Assembly: GCA_002368575.1 (NCBI GenBank)
Contig: DFEA01000018.1
Location: 4,053 to 68,052, forward strand
Length of the DNA: 64,000 bases
From: Lachnospiraceae bacterium UBA3814
GTDB lineage: Bacteria > Bacillota > Clostridia > Lachnospirales > Lachnospiraceae
Direction of reading: 5' to 3'
Below are positions 43,999 through 52,070 of the stretch, in pieces; position 1 is the first letter of the stretch, and each line of letters begins with the position of its first letter. Under the pieces are notes generated by a model. That model worked only from the letters and a program-made list of their open reading frames with translations. It did no database searches and was not told the origin of the DNA. The position numbers were made by a program, and so were the translations under genes.

Positions 43999-45902
43999 GT
44001 ATCGGTAAGACCGGGCAGATAAACATGATCGCGGGTGTCGATATCGGAAATTCCACTACCGAGGTCTGTATCGGAGAGGTTCTGCCGGATAAGCATATCC
44101 GTTTCCTGAGCAGTGCTTCGGTAAGGACTACGGGCACCAAGGGGACTGTGGACAATGTTTTTGGCATAAGGAATGCCCTGAAAAAGGCGGTCAAGCCCCT
44201 TGGAAAGGAAATAAATGATATCGATCTGGTAAGGCTTAACGAGGCCGCTCCGGTCATCGGAGACACGGCGATGGAGACCCTTACCGAGACCATAATCACC
44301 GATTCCACCATGATAGGACATAACCCTTCTACTCCCGCAGGGGCCGGACAGGCCGTGGGGGAGCTCCTTTTATTTGAAAGGCTTGACAGAGGGAAGGAGG
44401 GTGTGCCCTATATTGTTGCGGTCCCGGAAAGCTGCGGCTATGATGTTATCGCTGACAGGATAAACCGTGCATCGGAAAGGCTTACGATCGTAGGGCTGAT
44501 ACTGCAGGCGGATGAGGCCGTGCTTGTAGAGAACAGGCTGAAAAACAAGCTTCCGATAATCGATGAGGTAAGACGCATCGAGAAGCTCCCTGACGGAGTG
44601 CCGGCCGCAATAGAGGTGGCACTTCCGGGACAGAGCATCACGATGCTCTCAAACCCCTATGGGATAGCTACCCTCTTAAAGCTGAACGCGGAGGAGACAA
44701 GGACTATCACTCCCATAGCAAAAAGCCTGATAGGGAAGAGGAGCGCGGTAGTCATTAAGACTCCGGGAGGAAACGTAAAGGAAAACGTTCTGCCTGCGGG
44801 TGAGATATATTTTTACCCTGAGGAGGATAAAAGCCCGGAGAGTGAGTATAAGGATTATTTCAGCACCCCCGGGGGGTCTCCGGTTAAGACGGCTGCAGTT
44901 TCCGTTAACCTTGATGAGGGCGCCGAAAACATCATGAAGGCCCTTAAGAAAGCCGGAAACATAAGAGATACCGGGGGACAGGCCGGCACCAACGTGGGAA
45001 ACATGCTCCTTAAAATAAAGCGGGAGATGTGGGATACCTACGGTTACGAAAAAACTGACGTCCGCATAACCGACATACTTGCCGTTGACACCCTGGCGCC
45101 GGTGCTCATCTCCGGTGCGCTTGCGGGGGAGACCTGTCTTGAAAAGGCTGTGGGGATAGCTGCCATGGTAAGGACCCAGAGGCTTCCGATGCAGGACATA
45201 GCCGACAGGCTTGAAAAAGAGGACGGCCTTTTGGTAAGGGTTGCGGGCGTGGAGGCTGTGATGGCCTCTATAGGCGCGATGACCACACCGGGAACGAAGC
45301 TTCCCCTGGCAATGTTAGATATGGGAGGCGGCTCTACGGATGCGGCCCTGGTCGATGAGAACGGTCACATAACCCTCACCCATCAGGCGGGGGCGGGAGA
45401 GCTTGTTTCAATGCTGATACAGACCGAGCTCGGCCTTAAGGAAAGACAGAGCGCGGAGCAGATAAAGAGGTATCCTCTGGCGAAGGTGGAGAGCCTTTTC
45501 CATATGAGGATGGAGAGCGGTCAGATAATGTTCCTTGAGGAATCCATCGATCCGCATTTTCTCGGAAGCGTCATCCTTCTTACCGAAGGAGGCTTCGTAA
45601 GGATCGAAGAGGAGCTTCCGATGGAGAAGATAGTACAGGTAAGGAAGGAAGCAAAGCGCAAGGTCTTTCTGACCAACGCCCTAAGAGCGCTTGAAAAGGT
45701 GGCCCCGGGAGGAGAGCTTAGGAACATTTCCAATGTCGTTCTTGTGGGAGGCTCCGCAAAGGATTTCGAGATCCCGGAAATGCTTACGGAGGAATTTGCC
45801 GCTTACCGGATAGTATGCGGAAGAGGGAACATAAGAGGCACAGAGGGACCGAGAAATGCGGTCGCGACAGGCCTTGTAATGTCTTATGTCGGAGAGCTCT
45901 GA
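43995..45902 (+). CDS. pduG: Diol dehydratase reactivase large subunit
   Basis: A 635-residue Hsp70-like ATPase that exchanges damaged cobalamin in the dehydratase. It shows MIAGVDIGNSTTEVCIGE, PSTPAGAGQAVGELLLFERL, LAMLDMGGGSTDAALVDE and NVVLVGGSAKDFEIPEM. The start is taken as GTG at 43995 overlapping the pduE stop; an ATG at 44025 would begin right at the ATPase fold. With PduH it forms the alpha2beta2 reactivase. Confidence 0.95.
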   Translation: MSIGKTGQINMIAGVDIGNSTTEVCIGEVLPDKHIRFLSSASVRTTGTKGTVDNVFGIRNALKKAVKPLGKEINDIDLVRLNEAAPVIGDTAMETLTETIITDSTMIGHNPSTPAGAGQAVGELLLFERLDRGKEGVPYIVAVPESCGYDVIADRINRASERLTIVGLILQADEAVLVENRLKNKLPIIDEVRRIEKLPDGVPAAIEVALPGQSITMLSNPYGIATLLKLNAEETRTITPIAKSLIGKRSAVVIKTPGGNVKENVLPAGEIYFYPEEDKSPESEYKDYFSTPGGSPVKTAAVSVNLDEGAENIMKALKKAGNIRDTGGQAGTNVGNMLLKIKREMWDTYGYEKTDVRITDILAVDTLAPVLISGALAGETCLEKAVGIAAMVRTQRLPMQDIADRLEKEDGLLVRVAGVEAVMASIGAMTTPGTKLPLAMLDMGGGSTDAALVDENGHITLTHQAGAGELVSMLIQTELGLKERQSAEQIKRYPLAKVESLFHMRMESGQIMFLEESIDPHFLGSVILLTEGGFVRIEEELPMEKIVQVRKEAKRKVFLTNALRALEKVAPGGELRNISNVVLVGGSAKDFEIPEMLTEEFAAYRIVCGRGNIRGTEGPRNAVATGLVMSYVGEL

Positions 45903-46255
45903 TGGTAATAAGAAGACCGTCTGTTTTTATATATACATACCGTCCCGATGCGGAGAGCCTTAGGGAGATCTGTGCGGGGATCGAGGAGGAGGGAGTCTTC
46001 TTCGAGGTGTTTGAACGTGAGGAAAAAAAATGCGCGGAGCTTGCCTGGGAGGCAGCCAGGGACTCGATGCTCGGCTCGGGGATAGGGATAAACGGGGGCT
46101 TTGCCGCGCTTTCCATAAGAGGGCTTAAGGAGGGAGAATGCGCTGATATCCTTAATGAGCCCGATAAGCGTGCTTTAAGAAGGCTTGGGGGAAACAGTGC
46201 CAGGATAGTAAAGAAGCAGGCGTTTAAGGTACCGTCAGGGCCGGAGGAAGGTTAA
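45902..46255 (+). CDS. pduH: Diol dehydratase reactivase small subunit
   Basis: A 117-residue protein resembling the beta part of PduD: RPSVFIYTYRPDAESLREIC, EEEGVFFEVFEREEKKCAEL, MLGSGIGINGGFAALSIRGL and LRRLGGNSARIVKKQAF. It swaps with PduD during reactivation. The ATG at 45902 overlaps the pduG stop codon (TGATG), the normal coupling for this pair. Confidence 0.93.
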   Translation: MVIRRPSVFIYTYRPDAESLREICAGIEEEGVFFEVFEREEKKCAELAWEAARDSMLGSGIGINGGFAALSIRGLKEGECADILNEPDKRALRRLGGNSARIVKKQAFKVPSGPEEG

Positions 46256-46256
46256 T

Positions 46257-46757
46257 ATGAAGATATATACAGGAACGGGAGATACCGGAAGGACTTCTTT
46301 GCTTACCGGGGGAAGGGTATCCAAAACGGACGACAGGATAGAACTGTTAGGTACTATCGATGAACTGAACAGCGCCATAGGACTTGCAAAGGCGGCATCG
46401 CCGGAAGAGCTTAAGGAGGCCCTGTCAGGTAAGCAGAGGCTGCTTATGAAGATAATGTCGGGGATAGCCGATCATACGGCGTCCTCGTATAAGGTGACCA
46501 AGGAGGAGGTCTCCGGGATAGAGGCGGAGATAGACAGCCTGGAGAACAGCTTCCCAAGGGTTAAGGACTTTGTCCTTTACGGAGGAGCGGAGCTGTCCGC
46601 AAGGCTTGATATGGCAAGGGCGATCGCAAGAAGAGCGGAAAGACGCTTTTACAAGGCGGCACAGTACTATGAAGCCGACAGTCAGGCACTTAAATACATA
46701 AACAGGCTGTCCGATTATCTTTATGTGGCGGCGCGCTTTGCGGACGCCGTTCTGTAA
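46257..46757 (+). CDS. pduO: Cob(I)alamin adenosyltransferase (PduO type)
   Basis: A 166-residue ATR that makes adenosylcobalamin from cob(I)alamin and ATP. The ATP-binding N-terminus KIYTGTGDTGRTSLLTGG and GTIDELNSAIGLAKA are clear, with the late motif YINRLSDYLYVAARFA; the usual RRAER segment is present as ARRAERRF. The C-terminal haem-type domain of long PduO proteins is absent, but a stand-alone relative is encoded at 32773. It begins one base after pduH. Confidence 0.94.
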   Translation: MKIYTGTGDTGRTSLLTGGRVSKTDDRIELLGTIDELNSAIGLAKAASPEELKEALSGKQRLLMKIMSGIADHTASSYKVTKEEVSGIEAEIDSLENSFPRVKDFVLYGGAELSARLDMARAIARRAERRFYKAAQYYEADSQALKYINRLSDYLYVAARFADAVL

Positions 46758-46772
46758 GGAGGTAAAGGAAAA

Positions 46773-48038
46773 TTGAATTTTATAAAAACTCCCGTTAAGG
46801 GAATGTGCGATATGCTGCCGGAGGATATGAGGCTGAGGCAGCGGATACTTTCGATGATACGGGAAAGCTATTCCAGATACGGCTTTATGGAGATAGAAAC
46901 TCCGGCGATGGAGCACATAGAAAATCTTCTTTCGGATCAGGGAGGAGAAAACGAGAAGCTTATCTTTAAGGTCATGAAAAGAGGGGCTTCTTTTGCGTCA
47001 GCCCTTGAAAAGGAGCAGTATGACGCTCTTGCGGATTCGGGAATGCGCTATGACCTTACGGTTCCGTTAGCAAGGTATTATGCCGCAAACAGCGAAAGGC
47101 TTCCCTCACCCTTCAAGGCTTTGCAGATCGGAAATGTATGGAGGGCCGATAATCCGCAAAAGGGACGCTTCAGGCAGTTTACCCAGTGTGACATCGATAT
47201 CCTGGGGGATGAGAGCAATCTTGCCGAGATAGAGCTTATAGGTGCCACCTCTGATATGCTGCTTAAGATATTTCAGGGGACCGAGGTTTCGGGACTTACC
47301 GTTCATATAAATGACAGGAGGATACTGCGGGCAGCCTGCCTGCAGGCCGGCTTTAAGGAGGAGGATATCAAGTCCGTTCTTATCTCTCTTGACAAATATG
47401 ATAAGATAGGTGCAGAGGGAGTACGAAAGGAGCTTACGGAAAACGGCTTTTCGGGAGAGTGCGCCGACAGGTATCTTAAGCTCTACGATACGCCGGAAAC
47501 GGACTGTGAAAGCTTCTGCAGCGGTATAGACAAAGAGTACCTTAAGCCGGAGGACACGGAAAGCCTTAATACGGTGATAGAGAGCGTTAAAGCCATGGCG
47601 GATCAGAGGATGAGCATAGTGTTCGATCCCTCTCTGGTGCGCGGAATGGGCTATTATACCGGGACTATCTTCGAAATAACCCTGAATGGGTACAATTTCT
47701 CCATCGCGGGCGGCGGAAGATATGATGAGATGATCGGAAGGTTTTCGGGGAACAGGGTATGCGCCTGCGGCTTTTCCATCGGCTTTGAGCGTATCATAAC
47801 CATACTTAAGGATATGCTGAAGGATTCGGAAAAGCTTCCTGAGGGGAGCCTTGCTGTCCTGGTGCATAAAAATGTTCCTCAGAAGCAGAAGATACAGGTA
47901 TTTTCGGAGGCTATGAAATTAAGAAGCGAGGGCAGGACGGTTTCCGTACTTCCGATGAAGAAGAACCTGAACGCCCAGTTTAAGCGGCTGGAGGAAGAGG
48001 GCTATACCGAATTTAAGAAGGTATATCCGGAGGACTGA
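46773..48038 (+). CDS. hisS: Histidyl-tRNA synthetase
   Basis: A 421-residue class II synthetase. Motif 2 appears as NVWRADNPQKGRFRQFTQCD, the histidine-specific region as FDPSLVRGMGYYTGTIFEI, and motif 3 as CACGFSIGFERI. A C-terminal anticodon-binding domain follows (SLAVLVHKNVPQKQKIQVFS). The start is TTG at 46773 behind TAAGGAGGTAAAGG. The gap after the adenosyltransferase is only 15 bases and has no terminator, so it may be partly expressed from the BMC operon. Confidence 0.93.
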   Translation: MNFIKTPVKGMCDMLPEDMRLRQRILSMIRESYSRYGFMEIETPAMEHIENLLSDQGGENEKLIFKVMKRGASFASALEKEQYDALADSGMRYDLTVPLARYYAANSERLPSPFKALQIGNVWRADNPQKGRFRQFTQCDIDILGDESNLAEIELIGATSDMLLKIFQGTEVSGLTVHINDRRILRAACLQAGFKEEDIKSVLISLDKYDKIGAEGVRKELTENGFSGECADRYLKLYDTPETDCESFCSGIDKEYLKPEDTESLNTVIESVKAMADQRMSIVFDPSLVRGMGYYTGTIFEITLNGYNFSIAGGGRYDEMIGRFSGNRVCACGFSIGFERIITILKDMLKDSEKLPEGSLAVLVHKNVPQKQKIQVFSEAMKLRSEGRTVSVLPMKKNLNAQFKRLEEEGYTEFKKVYPED

Positions 48039-48048
48039 GCTGTTTCAT

Positions 48049-48083
48049 GTAACTGTTCACCAGGCTGAACAGTTACCGTTTTA
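48049..48083 (+). terminator. Intrinsic terminator between hisS and proS
   Basis: A perfect 11-pair stem, GTAACTGTTCA (48049-48059) with TGAACAGTTAC (48066-48076), six-base loop, followed by CGTTTTATT. Confidence 0.75.
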
Positions 48084-48111
48084 TTACATTAAGAACAGGA
48101 GATTGCAGTAA

Positions 48112-49833
48112 ATGAAACTTGAAAAGCTGGTTGGGGAGAGGTTTAAGGAGCGTCCTTCGGAGTGTCAGATCGAAAGCCATGCGATCATGGTAAAGGGCGG
48201 GTATATGAAGTATGTGGGAAACGGGATATACTCCTCCCTTATGCCACTTAAAAGGATCACCAGAAAGATAGAGCAGATCTTAAGAGAGGAAATGGATGCG
48301 ATAGACGGACAGGAGGTACAGTTCCCCGTATGCATGCCCGCGGCCCTCTGGGAGGAATCCGGGAGATACGAAAGCATAGGAAGCGAGCTTCTGCGCTTCA
48401 CCGACCGGACCGGAACGAAGATGGTCCTCGGCATGACGCATGAGGAGGCCGCCGTACACCTTGTAAGAGAGTACGGGAACACCTACGCAAGGTATCCGTT
48501 CATGATATATCAGATACAGACAAAGTTCAGGGATGAAGCCCGTCCCAGAGCAGGTCTTATCAGGGTAAGAGAGTTTACCATGAAGGATGCCTACTCCTTC
48601 CATACAAGTCAGGAGGATCTGGAGCAATATTACGAAAGATGCCATAAGGCATATGAGAGGGTTTTTGCGCGGGCTGGGATCCCTGAGGTCATATCTGTAA
48701 AGTCCGATTCCGGAATGATGGGAGGAAGTGTTTCCCATGAATTTATGCTCCTTACCCCTGTGGGAGAGGATTCAATAGCTATCTGTAAGGAGTGCGGGTT
48801 TTCCGCAAACATGGAGGCTGCCGAATCCATAATTAAAAATGAAGCGGACAGCGTTCTTTCTGAGCTTAAGGAAGTATATACACCCGATATACATACGATA
48901 GAGGAGGTCTGTGATTTCCTTAAAATGGATGTGAAGAAATCCTGCAAGGCCGTGGTATATCAGAAAAACAGGGACGATCAGTACGTGATAGTTTTCCTTC
49001 GCGGGGATATAGAGGTCAACGAGGCAAAGCTCAGGAATCACCTGGGAGAGGAGGTTCATCCCGGGGTCATAACAGAGGAATCGGGAATAAATCCGGGCTA
49101 TATAGGACCGATAGGCCTGCCTGACGGAATAACTGTAGTTATCGATTCCTCACTCGAGGGTGCGACCAATCTGAGCTGCGGCGCAAATAAAAAGGAGTAC
49201 CACTTTATCGGTTTCACTCCGGGAAGGGATCTTCCTTCGGACACGGAATATGCGGATGTCGGAAAGATCCTTGAAGGCGGGATCTGCCCGGTATGCGGGA
49301 AGCCTTCGATCACAATATCCAGAGGTATAGAGGTAGGTAATATCTTCCAGCTGGGGACCAAGTACACAAAGAGCATGGGGATGACCTATACGGATGCGAA
49401 CGGAGAGCAGAAGATCCCGATAATGGGCTGCTATGGTATCGGGGTCGGAAGGCTTGCCGCCTCTGTATGTGAGGCGCACCATGACGACTATGGCCCGATC
49501 TGGCCCATGAGTATCGCCCCATGGCAGGTTCACCTCTGCGGTATGAGGATAGATAATCCGGAGATCAGGGAGACCTCCGACAGGCTTTACGAAGAGCTTA
49601 TGGGCCGCGGGCTCGAGGTGATCTATGATGATCGTGACGTAAGCGCCGGGGTCATGTTCTCGGATGCAGACCTTTTAGGGGTCCCCGTAAGGGTCATCGT
49701 AAGTCCCAGGAACCTTAAGGAAAATATTGTGGAGATATCAAAAAGGGATAAGAGCTTTTCCGAAAGGGTCCCGGTTACGGAAGCGGCGGAGAGAATAAGT
49801 GAGCTCGTTAAAAAGGAGCTTTCCGCTTACTGA
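48112..49833 (+). CDS. proS: Prolyl-tRNA synthetase (bacterial type)
   Basis: A 573-residue class II synthetase of the bacterial type with an inserted editing domain (about 225-410). Seen are PLKRITRKIEQILREEMDA, FRDEARPRAGLIRVREFTMK (motif 2), and the anticodon domain from PWQVHLCGMRIDNPE. The long insert separates it from the archaeal-type enzyme. It starts ATG 48112 after AACAGGAGATTGC. Confidence 0.96.
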   Translation: MKLEKLVGERFKERPSECQIESHAIMVKGGYMKYVGNGIYSSLMPLKRITRKIEQILREEMDAIDGQEVQFPVCMPAALWEESGRYESIGSELLRFTDRTGTKMVLGMTHEEAAVHLVREYGNTYARYPFMIYQIQTKFRDEARPRAGLIRVREFTMKDAYSFHTSQEDLEQYYERCHKAYERVFARAGIPEVISVKSDSGMMGGSVSHEFMLLTPVGEDSIAICKECGFSANMEAAESIIKNEADSVLSELKEVYTPDIHTIEEVCDFLKMDVKKSCKAVVYQKNRDDQYVIVFLRGDIEVNEAKLRNHLGEEVHPGVITEESGINPGYIGPIGLPDGITVVIDSSLEGATNLSCGANKKEYHFIGFTPGRDLPSDTEYADVGKILEGGICPVCGKPSITISRGIEVGNIFQLGTKYTKSMGMTYTDANGEQKIPIMGCYGIGVGRLAASVCEAHHDDYGPIWPMSIAPWQVHLCGMRIDNPEIRETSDRLYEELMGRGLEVIYDDRDVSAGVMFSDADLLGVPVRVIVSPRNLKENIVEISKRDKSFSERVPVTEAAERISELVKKELSAY

Positions 49834-49907
49834 TAAGATATGAATCATAAATAAAAACGGCAGCTGATTGCGTTCACGAGTATAGAATACGAAAGAAGGA
49901 CAGTAAA

Positions 49908-51842
49908 TTGAAGAAAAATTTCTACATTACAACACCGATATATTACCCCTCCGGGAATCCTCATATAGGACACTGCTATACCACGGTCGCCTGTGATTCC
50001 ATTGCAAGATACAGAAGGAAGCAGGGCTATAATGTAATGTTTCTGACAGGAACGGACGAGCATGGCCTTAAGATAGAGCAGAAGGCCAGGGCAGAGGGCC
50101 TGACGCCCATGGAGTACCTTGACGGGACCGTGGCTAAGTTCAAGGAGCTGTGGTCTTATATGAACATAAGCTATGACAGGTATATCCGGACCACCGATGA
50201 TTACCACGTAAAGAGCGTTCAGGCCATATTTAAGAGGCTGTACGATAAGGGTTATATTTACAAGGGGACCTATGAGGGAAAGTACTGTACCCCCTGTGAA
50301 AGCTTCTGGACCCCGTCCCAGCTTGTGAACGGAATGTGCCCGGACTGCGGAAGGCCGGTGGTGGATGCTAAAGAGGAAGCCTATTTCTTTAAGATGTCAG
50401 AATTTTCAGACAGGTTGGAAAAGCTTCTTCTGGAAACCGATTATCTGCAGCCGAAGACCAGGGCAGTGGAGCTTGTGAACAATTTTATAAAGCCGGGGCT
50501 TGAGGATCTGTGTGTTTCAAGGACCAGCTTTAAATGGGGTATCCCTGTGACCTTCGATCCAAAGCACGTTGTATATGTGTGGATAGATGCCCTCAGCAAC
50601 TATATCACCGCTCTTGGTTATGAAAATGATGCCTATAACGATTACGAGACCTTCTGGCCGGCAGACATACATATGGTGGCAAAGGACATAATGAGGTTTC
50701 ATGCGCTCATCTGGCCCGCAATGCTTATGGCGCTTGAGGAGCCGCTGCCGAAGCATCTTGCCGTACACGGCTGGATAACCTTTAACGGGCAGAAGATGAG
50801 CAAATCCATGGGAAATGTCGTGGATCCCTTTGTTCTCGGAGAACGCTACGGGACCGATACGGTCCGTTATCACATTTTAAGAGAGATGGCCCTGGGAGCG
50901 GATTCCAGCTTTTCCAACGAGGTGATGATAAACCGGATCAACTCCGACCTTGCAAACGGTCTTGGCAACCTTGTTTCAAGGACCGTTGCCATGGCGGATA
51001 AGTATTTCGGGGGTACTCTGCCTAAGGACAGAGAGGAAGCGCCTGTAGATAAGGAGCTTATAGAGCTTGCGACCTCCATAAGGGACGAGGTTGACAAATA
51101 CATGGATAATACCCAGCTGAACCTTGCTCTCGCGGAGATATTCAGGCTTGTGGACCGCTCGAACAAATATATCGATGAGACAGAGCCCTGGATACTCGGA
51201 AAGGATGAGAGCAAAAGGGCAAGGCTTGCCGCAGTCCTCTATAATCTGCTTGAGTCCGTAAGGATAGCCTCATCCCTTCTTTCCTCCTTCATGCCCTCAA
51301 CGATGCCAAAGGTGTGGGAGCAGATCGGAGCCTCTGAGGAGGACGTGTCCTATGAGAACGCGAACCGCTTTGGAGTACTGCCTCCCGACGTTACGGTAAA
51401 AAGAGGGGAGATCATCTTCCCGAGGATCGATATCGAAAAGGAGATAGAGGAGCTGAATGAGATCATAAGGAATAACGAACCGCAGGAGAAGAAGCCCGAG
51501 ATCGAGCCCTTCGGAGCCGCTATAAAATATGAAGATTTTGAAAGGGTGGATCTGAGGGTAGGAAAGGTCATTTCCTGTGAAAAGGTCAGGAAATCAGATA
51601 AGCTGCTGGTCCTTAAGATCGACGACGGCGTATCGGAAAGGCAGATAGTATCGGGTATTGCAAAGAGCTACGAGCCGGAGGAGCTTATCGGGAGAAAGCT
51701 GTCCTTTGTCGCGAATCTTGAGCCAAGGAAGCTTATGGGACTTGAAAGCTGCGGGATGCTCTTGTCCGCCGAGGCTTCAGATGGGAAGTATAAGCTGGCG
51801 TTTGCGGACGATAAGGTAATAAACGGGGCAAAGCTTTGCTGA
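49908..51842 (+). CDS. metG: Methionyl-tRNA synthetase
   Basis: A 644-residue class I synthetase. HIGH-type motif is SGNPHIGHCYT, the zinc knuckle is CTPCESFWTPSQLVNGMCPDC (21 residues apart from end to end), and the KMSKS motif is GQKMSKSMGN. The C-terminus carries a tRNA-binding EMAP-type domain (DFERVDLRVGKVISCEKVRK). Start is TTG at 49908 after GAAGGACAG, since no ATG is available at the family-conserved N-terminus. Confidence 0.95.
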   Translation: MKKNFYITTPIYYPSGNPHIGHCYTTVACDSIARYRRKQGYNVMFLTGTDEHGLKIEQKARAEGLTPMEYLDGTVAKFKELWSYMNISYDRYIRTTDDYHVKSVQAIFKRLYDKGYIYKGTYEGKYCTPCESFWTPSQLVNGMCPDCGRPVVDAKEEAYFFKMSEFSDRLEKLLLETDYLQPKTRAVELVNNFIKPGLEDLCVSRTSFKWGIPVTFDPKHVVYVWIDALSNYITALGYENDAYNDYETFWPADIHMVAKDIMRFHALIWPAMLMALEEPLPKHLAVHGWITFNGQKMSKSMGNVVDPFVLGERYGTDTVRYHILREMALGADSSFSNEVMINRINSDLANGLGNLVSRTVAMADKYFGGTLPKDREEAPVDKELIELATSIRDEVDKYMDNTQLNLALAEIFRLVDRSNKYIDETEPWILGKDESKRARLAAVLYNLLESVRIASSLLSSFMPSTMPKVWEQIGASEEDVSYENANRFGVLPPDVTVKRGEIIFPRIDIEKEIEELNEIIRNNEPQEKKPEIEPFGAAIKYEDFERVDLRVGKVISCEKVRKSDKLLVLKIDDGVSERQIVSGIAKSYEPEELIGRKLSFVANLEPRKLMGLESCGMLLSAEASDGKYKLAFADDKVINGAKLC

Positions 51843-51855
51843 GGTTCGTTTGAGG

Positions 51856-51883
51856 TAACAGTTCGCCTTTCGATGAACTGTTA
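51856..51883. terminator. Hairpin after metG
   Basis: TAACAGTTC (51856-51864) pairs perfectly with GAACTGTTA (51875-51883). There is no T-run, so it may be a processing hairpin or a weak terminator. Confidence 0.4.
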
Positions 51884-51902
51884 ATAAGCGCCGGGGTTGT
51901 GT

Positions 51903-52049
51903 GGGATATGCAGATCATAAGAAAGTCCGTCTCTTTGCGGCTACAACTCACTAGACTTAAAAATTGCTTTTCATCAAGTGAGTTGTGCAAAAGCTCAGAT
52001 ACGGACTTTTTATGATCTGCATATCCCGCCGGGGTTATAAGGTATTAAG
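51903..52049. repeat. Dispersed inverted-repeat element, full copy
   Basis: Outer arms GGGATATGCAGATCATA (51903-51919) and TATGATCTGCATATCCC (52011-52027) are perfect 17-base inverted repeats, extended by AGTCCGT/ACGGACT; an inner pair ACAACTCACT (51943-51952) and AGTGAGTTGT (51977-51986) closes the loop. Sequence to GTATTAAG (52042-52049) is shared with the copy at 1-90. It lies between convergent metG and exporter genes and could end transcription from both sides. Confidence 0.8.
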
Positions 52050-52070
52050 TCCGGCTCAGAAGCGCAGAGA

